Positions 12,132 through 19,540 of a DNA stretch of 36,544 bases are shown here, one piece after another (within the stretch, counting starts at the first letter, position 1; every line of letters begins with the position of its first letter). A program made the position numbers and the translations under genes. The stretch lies in IMG/VR virus record IMGVR_UViG_3300017730_000034, positions 1-36,544 of that record; one strand, written 5' to 3'. Source of the DNA: a virus. The notes beneath the pieces were generated by a model, which did not search any database, was not told the origin of the DNA, and saw only the letters and a program-made list of their open reading frames with translations.

Positions 12132-12631
12132 ATTTTTAAATACTTTCTATATTCTTTAGACAGATTATCAAAGTAATTCGTTTTTGTCAACGATTTATGT
12201 GCATTATTTAAAACTTTTCTCTTCGCTACATTGATAAGGAAATAAGGACACTCCGCCCTGGGATTGAATCCCTGAACCTCCACCTTATCGTTAGGGTTGA
12301 AGCAAATAGTTTTGTACTCTTTCATCCCTGCTACCCTCAGCGACTTGTTGAGGAAAGTCTGAAACTTTTTTGTATCCTCTTTCGAAATCTCTACGGGAAT
12401 ATCCCCCTGAAACAATGCTAATAACGCTGATTCATAACCAGAAGAACTCATCTCCTTTACGACCTGAGAGAAATCTGTTTTCGCAGGGTCGAAAATGTCT
12501 ATCATGAGTTTGCCACTAACCCTTTCTGCTTTGGCGAATGGGCAGGTGGCAAACCCTGAAAATTCACTCCTGGGTTTTTCAACTACACTCACAAGATAAG
12601 TTGTGACGTTTTCTATTACCTGATCTCTCAT
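12122..12631 (-). CDS. Conserved protein of unknown function with CPFA motif, 169 aa
   Basis: Starts MRDQVIENVTTYLVSVVEKP; 'FATCPFAKAERVSGK' (about 27-41) and 'ECPYFLINVAKRKVL' near the end place conserved-looking Cys-Pro motifs in both halves. I recall similar proteins in marine phages and bacteria without a function. The last 10 nt overlap tRNA-CAU, and the tRNA promoter lies within its 3' end. Confidence 0.8.
   Translation of the reverse strand: MRDQVIENVTTYLVSVVEKPRSEFSGFATCPFAKAERVSGKLMIDIFDPAKTDFSQVVKEMSSSGYESALLALFQGDIPVEISKEDTKKFQTFLNKSLRVAGMKEYKTICFNPNDKVEVQGFNPRAECPYFLINVAKRKVLNNAHKSLTKTNYFDNLSKEYRKYLKMDL
12162..12190 (-). promoter_or_regulatory. Promoter inside a coding sequence, driving the tRNA cluster
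   Basis: TTGACA (12185-12190), 17-bp spacer, TAATCT (12162-12167), about 30 bp before the first tRNA and inside the gene at 12122. Confidence 0.65.
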
Positions 12632-12632
12632 C

Positions 12633-13154
12633 TTAGAAAATAATCTGTGTAGTCTCTGTGATAGGCACTTGCCTAACGTATTCGCCAGACGCCTTCCTGT
12701 TTCTCCAAGGTTTTAATGGGTATTTGAGTACTGTATCCCCCTTAATTATGACTGCCCTGTTACACTCTTTGTTTAATTGCATATAGAAAACTTTGAGATC
12801 CTCAGTAGTCTTGTAGGGTATCCCCTTGAGGAACGACTCGTCTTTTCTCCATTGGTGGTCTTTTCTTTCTATGCAATTAATATCCCTAAACGGAAAAGGT
12901 ACGTTTCCTGACCAATTTCCGTGACGAACCTCAACTTCCCAACATGCCACGACTTCATCATTTTCGTTAAGCGTGAGCAGATCAATGCCATAACGATCAG
13001 GATTTTCTACTGTGCGAAGACCCTTAGATAGAAACAGGTGCTTACCGATTGCATCTAGCGCCGCACGCTTCCCCTTGCTGTCATATGTGCGATGCTCGTC
13101 ACGGTCAAAGGATTTTAAATGACCGGACATGCCTCTTTTTTTTGCGTGATCCAT
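12633..13154 (-). CDS. Possible PD-(D/E)XK-like protein, 173 aa
   Basis: Start at ATG 13154 (MDHAKKRGMSGHLKSFDRDE), with AGGAG 8 nt upstream; an in-frame TTG at 13175 is unlikely. 'DRYGIDLLTLNENDEV' (Asp58) followed by 'ACWEVEVRHGNW' (Glu73, Glu75) looks like the core of a restriction-endonuclease fold, but the usual Lys is missing (E-x-E), so activity is uncertain. It follows the RNA ligase with 21 nt between. Confidence 0.8.
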   Translation of the reverse strand: MDHAKKRGMSGHLKSFDRDEHRTYDSKGKRAALDAIGKHLFLSKGLRTVENPDRYGIDLLTLNENDEVVACWEVEVRHGNWSGNVPFPFRDINCIERKDHQWRKDESFLKGIPYKTTEDLKVFYMQLNKECNRAVIIKGDTVLKYPLKPWRNRKASGEYVRQVPITETTQIIF

Positions 13155-13175
13155 TTTATATTCTCCTATTTTCAA

Positions 13176-14357
13176 CTAAAAAGAAAAGACAGGCAAGGGC
13201 GGCAGAGCACCCTCGTCCTGCTTCGGTACACAAACCTCACGCCAATAGTTTCTACAAACAGTGCGATAATAGTTCACGCCGCCTTCATTGTCGTTATGTA
13301 GATCGTATAGTGGTCGATAGTCAGAAGAGGTATCACATACATACTTCACCCTGTCAACCATCTCGTATGCTGTTGCCCTTACTTCCTCTGGTAAAAAGAG
13401 CAGCATTCTGTCGAGTCGCCCCTTTATCATACAGTTCATAATGTATTTGTAACTCAACTTGCTCTTGACCATTTCACCGACGTAATTGGTGTACTTGAAT
13501 TTAATCAACTCACCATCAAAATCCATGACCCAACCCTCGTGATTTGACACTTCACGACTACTCACCTCTTCGGCGAGTTCATCTAGCGTCATCACACGAG
13601 AGTCAGGACAAGTGAAAAGATGCGGCATCGCTTCACAGATATGCTCAAGATCTGCGAGTCCCAAACACTCGCCTTCGGAGTCATAAGCATTCAACAAGTA
13701 TAGCGTTTCCGCATCGTCATAATCGACGAAGACCTTTGTATATGGATGTATTAATTCGACAACAATAGTCATCAACTTACATCCAATAGTCTCCTCTACC
13801 TGCTGAAAGTCCGAAAGAGAAAGCATACTGCTGGCAATCTCCGCACTGACTGTTCCAAATTTACCCCGTGTGGAGGAACACAGTTCATCGTTGAACACAA
13901 AGTATTCTACCATGTGCCCATCTGCCTTGTATCTGCAACGATACTTGTTTCTTCCATACTTAGATGTTAGTGCCTCATGTGTATTTTCTGGCAACTCACC
14001 ATAGTTGAAAAATTTCTCGTAGCTACGACTGACGAGAACTGGTTCCTCCACCCCGAAGTTATAGATCATCCCCCGCATGTCCCGGAGTGGTTGTGACCAA
14101 CCACGATCTATTTCGTGAAGTACATTGTGTGCCTGACCAGTATAGTTGATCAAGATTAGTTGTCTCTCTTCATCAATATCAAAACCAATTAGTTCCCCTG
14201 GATTCTCCATAGTGGTATGTTCAAGTAACAGCAGTTCTCTGAACTTTTGTGCGTTCTCCCTCTTGAACGCTGCCCACTTCTCCCTTTTATCCTCTAAGGT
14301 TCTGATCTCAGATGTAATAAGTTTTACAATCTTTGGCACGTTTGAATGTACTGACAT
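13176..14357 (-). CDS. rnlA: T4 Rnl1-type RNA ligase
   Basis: 393 aa. The nucleotidyl-transfer Lys144 lies in KADG (144-147), preceded by RDMRGMIYN (92-100). Motifs near VELIHPY (200-206), EGWV (274-277) and KFKY (286-289) fit the covalent nucleotidyltransferase set of the Rnl1 group. Rnl1 rejoins RNA ends, classically repairing tRNAs cut by host anticodon nucleases. It heads an operon with 12633 and 12122 and lies near phage tRNAs. AAAGGACATTAAC precedes ATG 14357; promoter at 14390. Confidence 0.9.
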   Translation of the reverse strand: MSVHSNVPKIVKLITSEIRTLEDKREKWAAFKRENAQKFRELLLLEHTTMENPGELIGFDIDEERQLILINYTGQAHNVLHEIDRGWSQPLRDMRGMIYNFGVEEPVLVSRSYEKFFNYGELPENTHEALTSKYGRNKYRCRYKADGHMVEYFVFNDELCSSTRGKFGTVSAEIASSMLSLSDFQQVEETIGCKLMTIVVELIHPYTKVFVDYDDAETLYLLNAYDSEGECLGLADLEHICEAMPHLFTCPDSRVMTLDELAEEVSSREVSNHEGWVMDFDGELIKFKYTNYVGEMVKSKLSYKYIMNCMIKGRLDRMLLFLPEEVRATAYEMVDRVKYVCDTSSDYRPLYDLHNDNEGGVNYYRTVCRNYWREVCVPKQDEGALPPLPVFSF

Positions 14358-14389
14358 GTTAATGTCCTTTTCATTTAAGTTGTGAGACT

Positions 14390-14418
14390 ACTATATATTA
14401 ACTTTGCTCGCTTGTCAA
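14390..14418 (-). promoter_or_regulatory. Sigma70-type promoter for the RNA ligase operon
   Basis: TTGACA (14413-14418), 17-bp spacer, TATAGT (14390-14395). Confidence 0.8.
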
Positions 14419-14432
14419 GACTTATTTTCTTT

Positions 14433-14624
14433 TTATACGTGTGGTGCACCGAAGGGATATGCCGATACGAGCACCACTCTTGAGAATTTAATAGATCCCC
14501 CGTACTTCTCGGTTAAATCCATCACCTTCTTATCACAAATCTTTCTGGTCGCTATGATCTCTTGACTTCTATCTGATCCGACACGATAGCGAACCCTGAC
14601 TAGATCATCTGGCATTTTTTTCAT
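14433..14624 (-). CDS. Unknown basic protein, 63 aa
   Basis: Starts MKKMPDDLVRVRYRVGSDRS; alternating strands and helices with 'RKICDKKVMDLTEKYGG', no recognised motif. It overlaps the end of the nuclease-like gene by 4 nt and closes the dam operon. It could be a small partner of that operon. Confidence 0.7.
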   Translation of the reverse strand: MKKMPDDLVRVRYRVGSDRSQEIIATRKICDKKVMDLTEKYGGSIKFSRVVLVSAYPFGAPHV

Positions 14625-15148
14625 TTTAGATTCTTTTGAATCGCTTCGAAAATTACCTTTTCCATGTTAAGACCCTTGTAATACTTGTCAGAAGATACAT
14701 CGTCAGCAACAACGTTGACAATCGACTGGTCTGATACCCTGCACTTAACATTGGCATCATCGGGGAACATTTCCAAGTCTTCGAAATTGACCACGCCCAC
14801 CCTTCTCTTGCCTGTGTCTACAAGAATCATCTTGTCAAATGTTTTGTCTGGTGTGCCCAGATTATTGCCTCTGTGGTTTCTGAGTATCAACTTGTTGGAC
14901 CAAACGGTGTTAGGTTGAAATATCTTACCTTGCATCTTGCACTCATACCGAAGTCCATCGGATCCTTCGAAGTCCATGCCATCAGCAGTATCGCCAACAT
15001 ACTTTAACTTGCCATCACTGTACTTATCAATTGACATTTCAATAATCTCTGTACGCAGTGGCAAGGTCTGGTTCCTCTTGAGTGTCTCGACTGAATCAAT
15101 TACACCAAAGACTTTACTCCACTCTACATCATTTTTAAGATCAATCAT
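14621..15148 (-). CDS. Putative PD-(D/E)XK restriction endonuclease-like protein
   Basis: 175 aa, starting MIDLKNDVEWSKVFGVIDSV. 'ADGMDFEGSDGLRYECKMQG' holds Asp59, Glu69 and Lys71 in the D-x9-E-x-K arrangement of restriction-type nucleases. 'KMILVDTGKRRVGVV' could be the next strand of that core. It overlaps the end of the Dam-type methylase by 8 nt, so the two are co-translated, an arrangement expected for a restriction-modification pair. Cleavage specificity and activity are inferred. Confidence 0.75.
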   Translation of the reverse strand: MIDLKNDVEWSKVFGVIDSVETLKRNQTLPLRTEIIEMSIDKYSDGKLKYVGDTADGMDFEGSDGLRYECKMQGKIFQPNTVWSNKLILRNHRGNNLGTPDKTFDKMILVDTGKRRVGVVNFEDLEMFPDDANVKCRVSDQSIVNVVADDVSSDKYYKGLNMEKVIFEAIQKNLK

Positions 15149-16037
15149 TACTGTTCCTCTCGTAATTTGTTATTAACAACTCTTTGCGCTCTTTTTGCGC
15201 TTCTGAATATACCTTACTAGAACGCATTGTATATGTCAAGTCCCAATCATTAAAATAATAATCTGAAAACCTTTTTCTTAGAACTTCATTTGAATTATAA
15301 GTGATCATCCAATCATGCTCACACTTTACCGTGTCTTCATAGAATCTCATGTGATCAAACCCTGAATGCATGTCTCCGTTCTTACCGTATAGGTCATCCT
15401 TAATATCATAAGGAGGATCGAGGAAGATGAAGCAATCATCTTGACCCTTTGCACTGAGCAAGAACTCATAATCAAAGTTCGTAATTGTCCACCTCTTGAT
15501 TAGTTTAGAGTATGCTGGCAACTTGTCGATGCCAGTCATACTGAAGTTCTGCTCCGATGCCTGCTCCGAGAAAGAACTGCTCTCACCCAGTCCCGAAAAA
15601 CTACACTTGTTTAGTATGAAAAAGTACACCGCTTTCGTAAAGTCATCCACGTTAGCAATCTCTGATTTCGCCTTATTAAACAAGTCCCTGTGGTTTACAA
15701 TGTTCTCAAGAATGGAACTGTCCCATTGCGACTTGTCCACTTTTGCCTTCCGAAGAGGTTTAGACACATACTCAATAGGACTCTTGATCCTTGCTAACTC
15801 CTGGTGTAGTTCAGGGCCCTTATCTCTTAGTTGGACCCAGAAGTTGTATAGGTTGTAGTACGCATCATTGACCCAGACCTTCGTATCTGGCCTGGTCTGG
15901 GTTACATGCAACGCCATTGAACCACCTCCGAGGAATGGTTCCCTGAACTCACTGAAACTCTTCGGTAAGTCTGGACTTAGTTTCTTGATTGCTCTCGACT
16001 TACCGCCTGGGTAACGTAATGGTGTCTTCAATGACAT
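15141..16037 (-). CDS. dam: Dam-type (D12 class) DNA N6-adenine methyltransferase
   Basis: 298 aa from ATG 16037 (MSLKTPLRYPGGKSRAIKKL), with AGGAG 9 nt upstream; an ATG two codons earlier is too close to that site. RYPGGKS at the N-terminus and FREPFLGGGS (31-40) bind S-adenosylmethionine; DPPY (207-210) is the catalytic motif. Members of this class usually methylate GATC, but specificity cannot be read here. It probably protects phage DNA, including from the nuclease-like protein encoded next. Confidence 0.93.
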   Translation of the reverse strand: MSLKTPLRYPGGKSRAIKKLSPDLPKSFSEFREPFLGGGSMALHVTQTRPDTKVWVNDAYYNLYNFWVQLRDKGPELHQELARIKSPIEYVSKPLRKAKVDKSQWDSSILENIVNHRDLFNKAKSEIANVDDFTKAVYFFILNKCSFSGLGESSSFSEQASEQNFSMTGIDKLPAYSKLIKRWTITNFDYEFLLSAKGQDDCFIFLDPPYDIKDDLYGKNGDMHSGFDHMRFYEDTVKCEHDWMITYNSNEVLRKRFSDYYFNDWDLTYTMRSSKVYSEAQKERKELLITNYERNSND

Positions 16038-16061
16038 TTGCATATACTCCTATGCTTGTGA

Positions 16062-16610
16062 TTACCAGTTCACACCAGTTGTGATTGCTGTAGACCAATA
16101 GTTGTTGACATCAGGTACGAAACTGAAGTGTACTGGTACGCTGAACATACCTGCATCCATAGTGTACCCGACTGCGCCGATCAGGTGAATAAACTTGTCC
16201 TCCCCCGATGGATCGTGGAATGATAGGTTTGGACCTACGGCGATCTGAAACGACTTATCAATCTCAAACCCAATCAGTGCTCGAACTGATGGCGAGATAA
16301 CACTCTGATCTAATCCTGAAAGACTTACGTTCTGAATGAATAGCACGTCCAACCAATCTCCACCTGGCATACATTGTTGCAACTCGTACCCCATGGTAGT
16401 AAGATGGGGACTCTGGAGTTTTGACTCCTCACCATCAGAGTCTGGTTTGTGTGAGTTGTTAGAGTACACGTAACCGAATCTAACACCTGACCGCTTGGTC
16501 CACTTGCCTTCTCCCTCAGCATCTGTTGGGTGCGCCTCTGCTTGAGGACAACCCGTAAACGGTGCAGTGATCAAAATCCCGAGGGCACAAATTAAAATTT
16601 TATTCAACAT
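16062..16610 (-). CDS. Exported, probably outer-membrane-like protein, 182 aa
   Basis: Starts MLNKILICALGILITAPFTG, a signal peptide followed by CPQAEA; Cys21 could be lipidated (FTGC) or a cleavage may follow AEA. The mature part has alternating strands (RFGYVYSNN, RALIGFEID, FQIAVGPNLSF, FSVPVHFSFV) and ends in Trp, as outer-membrane barrels do. It could mask or alter receptors on the host surface (inference). It lies between tRNA-Arg and dam. Confidence 0.75.
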   Translation of the reverse strand: MLNKILICALGILITAPFTGCPQAEAHPTDAEGEGKWTKRSGVRFGYVYSNNSHKPDSDGEESKLQSPHLTTMGYELQQCMPGGDWLDVLFIQNVSLSGLDQSVISPSVRALIGFEIDKSFQIAVGPNLSFHDPSGEDKFIHLIGAVGYTMDAGMFSVPVHFSFVPDVNNYWSTAITTGVNW

Positions 16611-16645
16611 ATATTTTCTCCTTTTTTTAGTTGATTCCGTACAAG

Positions 16646-16719
16646 CGCCCTGGGTAGGATTCGAACCTACGACCGACGGATTAGAAGTCCGTTGCTCTAT
16701 CCAACTGAGCTACCAGGGC
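16646..16719 (-). tRNA. tRNA-Arg(UCU)
   Basis: 74 nt without CCA. Acceptor GCCCTGG/CCAGGGC, D arm GCTC/GAGC, anticodon arm ACGGA-CTTCTAA-TCCGT with anticodon UCU, T arm GTAGG-TTCGAAT-CCTAC. Canonical, reads AGA, a codon that AT-rich phages use often. First unit after the promoter at 16733. Confidence 0.95.
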
Positions 16720-16732
16720 ATTTGATGATATG

Positions 16733-16761
16733 ATCATAGCACACTTACTTGCGCTTGTCAA
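16733..16761 (-). promoter_or_regulatory. Strong sigma70-type promoter for tRNA-Arg and the dam operon
   Basis: TTGACA (16756-16761), 17-bp spacer, TATGAT (16733-16738). The -35 overlaps the last codons of the gene at 16758. Confidence 0.8.
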
Positions 16762-16964
16762 GGAAAAGTATTTCTTTTTCTTGTTGGGATGGTTTGTGTG
16801 ACATCGTGATTGATACTGGTCTTTCTTTCCAGATCTTCTTCCAGTGCTGTCATCTTATGCAAGATAAGTAGAGTTACAGCGAGGTTGAATGTGCTTACAA
16901 ATAAAAACAAACTATACAAGTGATAAACCTTTCTCGTCAGTTCCCTACTGATGCCTGAGGGCAT
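16758..16964 (-). CDS. Membrane protein, 68 aa
   Basis: Start taken at ATG 16964 (MPSGISRELTRKVYHLYSLF). One hydrophobic span (about 17-35, YSLFLFVSTFNLAVTLLIL) followed by a short charged helix (ALEEDLERK) and a basic tail. No clear ribosome-binding site supports this start; a longer version is possible. It lies after the 29-aa membrane peptide. Confidence 0.5.
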   Translation of the reverse strand: MPSGISRELTRKVYHLYSLFLFVSTFNLAVTLLILHKMTALEEDLERKTSINHDVTQTIPTRKRNTFP

Positions 16965-17001
16965 CCTAACATAAAAATAGCAATGTGTAAAACGAATATT
17001 C

Positions 17002-17091
17002 TCAAAATCTTTTGCGCCACGCATCGAAGGCGGCGCTGCCGATAAATATCGCAGCGGACAAAACCACAATCTGTACTAAAATGTCTATCAT
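17002..17091 (-). CDS. Membrane microprotein, 29 aa
   Basis: ATG 17091 gives MIDILVQIVVLSAAIFIGSA plus FDAWRKRF: one span with a basic C-terminus. AGAGGAAAAGA precedes it and a strong promoter lies at 17119. Function unknown. Confidence 0.6.
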   Translation of the reverse strand: MIDILVQIVVLSAAIFIGSAAFDAWRKRF

Positions 17092-17118
17092 TCTTTTCCT
17101 CTCTTTAAGTGTGAAACT

Positions 17119-17147
17119 AATATATCCTATCACCAATCTTTTGTCAA
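17119..17147 (-). promoter_or_regulatory. Sigma70-type promoter for 16758-17091
   Basis: TTGACA (17142-17147), 17-bp spacer, TATATT (17119-17124). The -35 overlaps the stop of the gene at 17144. Confidence 0.8.
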
Positions 17148-17389
17148 TGTTTTTTTTCTGCTCTGTGGATTATTCTTAAAAACTTCGCCCTAATCCAACT
17201 TGCCTCGCCTGTCGTCAGTTTTATGAAGCAGTGATACTCGTCCTTATGCCACGCATAGTCTTCAACACGAGGGAAGTCAATCATCCTCTTCTTGTTGGTT
17301 ATTAATCCCACCTCGCCCCGAGCACCCACGGGCCCAGTTATCTGGACGAGATCCCCAATATCAAATTCTTGTCTGTGCACGTGCTTCAA
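17144..17389 (-). CDS. Barrel-like (SH3/KOW-like) protein, about 81 aa
   Basis: 'FDIGDLVQITGPVGARGEVG' places the family strand near the N-terminus, followed by 'YHCFIKLTTGEASWIRAKFLRII'. The start is TTG 17389, overlapping the previous stop as TTGA, or GTG 17380; neither has a strong site. The Gly-rich turn is more KOW-like than in the array members. Confidence 0.7.
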   Translation of the reverse strand: MKHVHRQEFDIGDLVQITGPVGARGEVGLITNKKRMIDFPRVEDYAWHKDEYHCFIKLTTGEASWIRAKFLRIIHRAEKKH

Positions 17390-17853
17390 TCTTCGTAATC
17401 ATCAAAAAAATCGTATTCATCCCAACCAAGATAGGGAGAGTCTAAATCTACCGTGTCGGATGACTCTACTGTCTTTTTGGAAAACTTTGCTTCACTCATC
17501 CTACTCTTCAGTTCTTCTTTTCTTTTGAGAAACTTTCTCCTCAGATTCTCAACCTTATCATGCTTCTCTATAATTCCCTCTGACATTGCAGGCAAGTAAG
17601 ATCCGTCACCGCCGGTATATACCCTCACCTTCTCTCCCGTATCAAGCGTGATCACGGGGTCCGAAAACTTTATCACCGGATGATCTACCACCTCTCTTGC
17701 AGTCAAGTCTTTATAAGTAGTTCTCAACCTACCTGCAATGGTTTCGGTTACGGGCACTCGAAACGTACCTGTTGCACTGGCAGCAACGGACTGTCTAATT
17801 CCCTGATGCAAGAAAGAGATTCCAATTATGAGTGAAGTGTCTTTGCGCTTCAT
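17386..17853 (-). CDS. Unknown protein, 155 aa
   Basis: Starts MKRKDTSLIIGISFLHQGIR. The N-terminal half has strands and 'VPVTETIAGRLRTTYKDLTA'; then a helical basic segment (RRKFLKRKEELKSRMSEAKF) and an acidic tail (DEYDFFDDYED). Not recognised. TAATG overlap with the lipoprotein gene upstream. Confidence 0.75.
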   Translation of the reverse strand: MKRKDTSLIIGISFLHQGIRQSVAASATGTFRVPVTETIAGRLRTTYKDLTAREVVDHPVIKFSDPVITLDTGEKVRVYTGGDGSYLPAMSEGIIEKHDKVENLRRKFLKRKEELKSRMSEAKFSKKTVESSDTVDLDSPYLGWDEYDFFDDYED

Positions 17854-18092
17854 TACCGCCTCCAGTCCTCTCTGTCATGGCAGACATGGTAATCATCACA
17901 AACTCTGTTATACCGATCCTCATACCAGCACGTATTGTACTCATTGCAGACTCGGACACGAACTCGATGATCATAGCAATCATGCTCTGTATACCAGTAA
18001 TCCGGGTCATCACGTTCGCAGTCATCGTCTAGCACGAGCAGACATCCCGACAAAGAGATTAGCAATATGATACATACTATTTTTTTAAACAT
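17853..18092 (-). CDS. Cys-rich lipoprotein, 79 aa
   Basis: Starts MFKKIVCIILLISLSGCLLV, a lipoprotein signal with lipobox LSGC (Cys17). The mature part is full of Asp, Arg, Tyr and Cys (VRVCNEYNTCWYEDRYNRVC), suggesting several disulfides in the periplasm. AAGGAC lies before ATG 18092. Possible surface-exclusion protein; that role is inferred only from the type. Confidence 0.75.
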   Translation of the reverse strand: MFKKIVCIILLISLSGCLLVLDDDCERDDPDYWYTEHDCYDHRVRVRVCNEYNTCWYEDRYNRVCDDYHVCHDREDWRR

Positions 18093-18241
18093 GCCATGTC
18101 CTTTACTTTTTCCATCCCGTATCTAACGCTGAAGTGCGCTGCAACTAGTCCTGCAGCAAGTGCTGATCCCATCAGTATGGGGACAGCAATCAATATAGTG
18201 TCCAAAGTTAGCAAACTTGCCTGTCCGTACTTGCTTTTCAT
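18077..18241 (-). CDS. Membrane protein, 54 aa
   Basis: ATG 18241 gives MKSKYGQASLLTLDTILIAV, then 'PILMGSALAAGLVAAHFSVR': one or two close spans. GAGGTGAATC precedes it, a strong site. Its end overlaps the lipoprotein start by 16 nt. Function unknown. Confidence 0.65.
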   Translation of the reverse strand: MKSKYGQASLLTLDTILIAVPILMGSALAAGLVAAHFSVRYGMEKVKDMACLKK

Positions 18242-18249
18242 GATTCACC

Positions 18250-18504
18250 TCAACAACTAACAACCATTGTTCTTATCGTCTTGCACAGATTAGCATACTT
18301 CTTGGGCACATGTCCAGGTTTTTTTTGTTCAAGCATCGATACTTTTGGTTCGGCCCACTCCTCTGACATTGGGTCTAGCACCAAACATTTATCATCCATA
18401 GTATACTTATAAAACATACACTCTTTACCCTTCATATCTATGTCAAAAAGGTCGTAGTGATCCAAAAAGATAACCGCTTCGCCCTGAGTGAGTGGTGCTG
18501 TCAT
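18250..18504 (-). CDS. Unknown protein, 84 aa
   Basis: Starts MTAPLTQGEAVIFLDHYDLF. Soluble, mixed strands and helices, C-terminal 'KKYANLCKTIRTMVVSC'. Overlaps the 38-aa membrane peptide by 4 nt. The N-terminal 'GEAVIFLDHYD' is only loosely like the barrel family. Function unknown. Confidence 0.7.
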   Translation of the reverse strand: MTAPLTQGEAVIFLDHYDLFDIDMKGKECMFYKYTMDDKCLVLDPMSEEWAEPKVSMLEQKKPGHVPKKYANLCKTIRTMVVSC

Positions 18505-18617
18505 TTAATCCTCTTCTCTAGTGATCTGTTTTTTAATACTAGCGCAATTATTGAAACAATGCAAGCAATATCCACAAACGCATTGAGTTTTATATAATTC
18601 AAAAAAGTCATGCCCAT
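18501..18617 (-). CDS. Membrane microprotein, 38 aa
   Basis: ATG 18617 (or ATG 18611) gives MGMTFLNYIKLNAFVDIACI, then VSIIALVLKNRSLEKRIK: one span (about 12-28) with a basic cytoplasmic-looking tail. It lies 7 nt after the upstream stop and overlaps the next start by 4 nt. No clear ribosome-binding site. Confidence 0.5.
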   Translation of the reverse strand: MGMTFLNYIKLNAFVDIACIVSIIALVLKNRSLEKRIK

Positions 18618-18624
18618 ATAATAA

Positions 18625-18828
18625 CTAGGTTGCGTTAATACCTCGGCGTCCTAGTTTCTGCACATGTTCAGACCTCAAGTGTATCTTGTCGCCAGCGGAA
18701 TTAAGCACTATTGCAGTTTTCATGAGTTTATCATGACTCAACAGCAGTGCAGGTCCGTACCATTTGCAATGGTCATAGTCTCCAAGAAAATTGTCGTTGC
18801 GATACCTTACCAGGTCCCCGACTTTCAT
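18625..18828 (-). CDS. VGDLV-family barrel-like protein, 67 aa
   Basis: I start at ATG 18828 (MKVGDLVRYRNDNFLGDYDH) with AGAGGTATC before it. Then 'GPALLLSHDKLMKTAIVLNS' and the tail 'VQKLGRRGINAT'. It is a close relative of the array proteins located 8 kb away, suggesting dispersal of cassettes. Its start overlaps the stop of 18825-19019. Confidence 0.75.
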   Translation of the reverse strand: MKVGDLVRYRNDNFLGDYDHCKWYGPALLLSHDKLMKTAIVLNSAGDKIHLRSEHVQKLGRRGINAT

Positions 18829-19019
18829 GATACCTCTCTTAAATGCCGTGGAGCGTAACACTCCACTGTCCCGTCAGTGAACAGCACTTCTATTGAGAAG
18901 TGCCTTTCTGGAAATGGCATACCCAAAACGACCCCAATCTTGCTAGTATCCACAAAACTGGACCACTGCTTGGGGTTCAACTTCACCACCATCCCAGGAA
19001 TCACATCCTTTGCTTTCAT
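18825..19019 (-). CDS. Barrel-like small protein, 64 aa
   Basis: Starts MKAKDVIPGMVVKLNPKQWS; 'IPGMVVKL', 'KIGVVLGMPFPE', 'FSIEVLFTDGTVECYAPRHL' follow the family layout, ending 'LREVS'. Paired with the VGDLV protein at 18625 through a 4-nt ATGA overlap, like array genes. Confidence 0.75.
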   Translation of the reverse strand: MKAKDVIPGMVVKLNPKQWSSFVDTSKIGVVLGMPFPERHFSIEVLFTDGTVECYAPRHLREVS

Positions 19020-19020
19020 C

Positions 19021-19305
19021 CTATCTCTCCCTGTAGAATCGGGATAACCTGCGTGCTACCTGGTGGCATATATCATACTTACTGTCCCGGATTGTACCCG
19101 CATCATCAAAGCACTGCAGTGCCTCTCTTACATGAATGAATATTTGCTCAAAGGAACCCGTTGCGTCTTGCAGTGTTTTTTCATGCAAGTTATCAATCGT
19201 ATATCCGCTCGACAATGTTTCATAATCGGATTTATGGCGAGGTTGGGTCGTCATCGACCATCGATACCCCTTGCCTTTCTTGTCTCTCTTTTCGACACTG
19301 TTCAT
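19021..19305 (-). CDS. Unknown protein, 94 aa
   Basis: Starts MNSVEKRDKKGKGYRWSMTT. The first 18 residues overlap the end of the upstream gene by about 74 nt, so ATG 19254 (MTTQPRHKSDYETL) is an alternative start. The C-terminal half is helical and basic (CHQVARRLSRFYRER). Function unknown. Confidence 0.6.
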   Translation of the reverse strand: MNSVEKRDKKGKGYRWSMTTQPRHKSDYETLSSGYTIDNLHEKTLQDATGSFEQIFIHVREALQCFDDAGTIRDSKYDICHQVARRLSRFYRER

Positions 19306-19501
19306 TTTTTCTCAGCAAACTCCAGTATTTAAACTTAACAATGGATCCCTCGTTCATGCCGTTTTCCAACAAAATGTTATAATAATCGTTCCGCAATATA
19401 CCGACTATCTTACCACTTAAATTTAGAGGTCTACCAAAGGGATAGTCAGTTATCCAAACATCATCCCCCTTCTTAAAACCAGAGTCTTCTTTGGTAATCA
19501 T
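19232..19501 (-). CDS. Barrel-like small protein, 89 aa
   Basis: Starts MITKEDSGFKKGDDVWITDY; 'FKKGDDVWITD', 'GKIVGILRNDYYNILLENG' and 'IVKFKYWSLL' match the barrel pattern, followed by a basic tail (RKERQERQ). It follows the prolyl isomerase gene by about 40 nt. Confidence 0.7.
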   Translation of the reverse strand: MITKEDSGFKKGDDVWITDYPFGRPLNLSGKIVGILRNDYYNILLENGMNEGSIVKFKYWSLLRKNEQCRKERQERQGVSMVDDDPTSP

Positions 19502-19540
19502 AAAATAACTAGTTTACCAAAGAAGACTGTGGATGTGTTT

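Noticed and set aside
13049-13441. Plus-strand frame of 130 codons
   Set aside because: Antisense to the RNA ligase end and the nuclease-like gene; no start signals.
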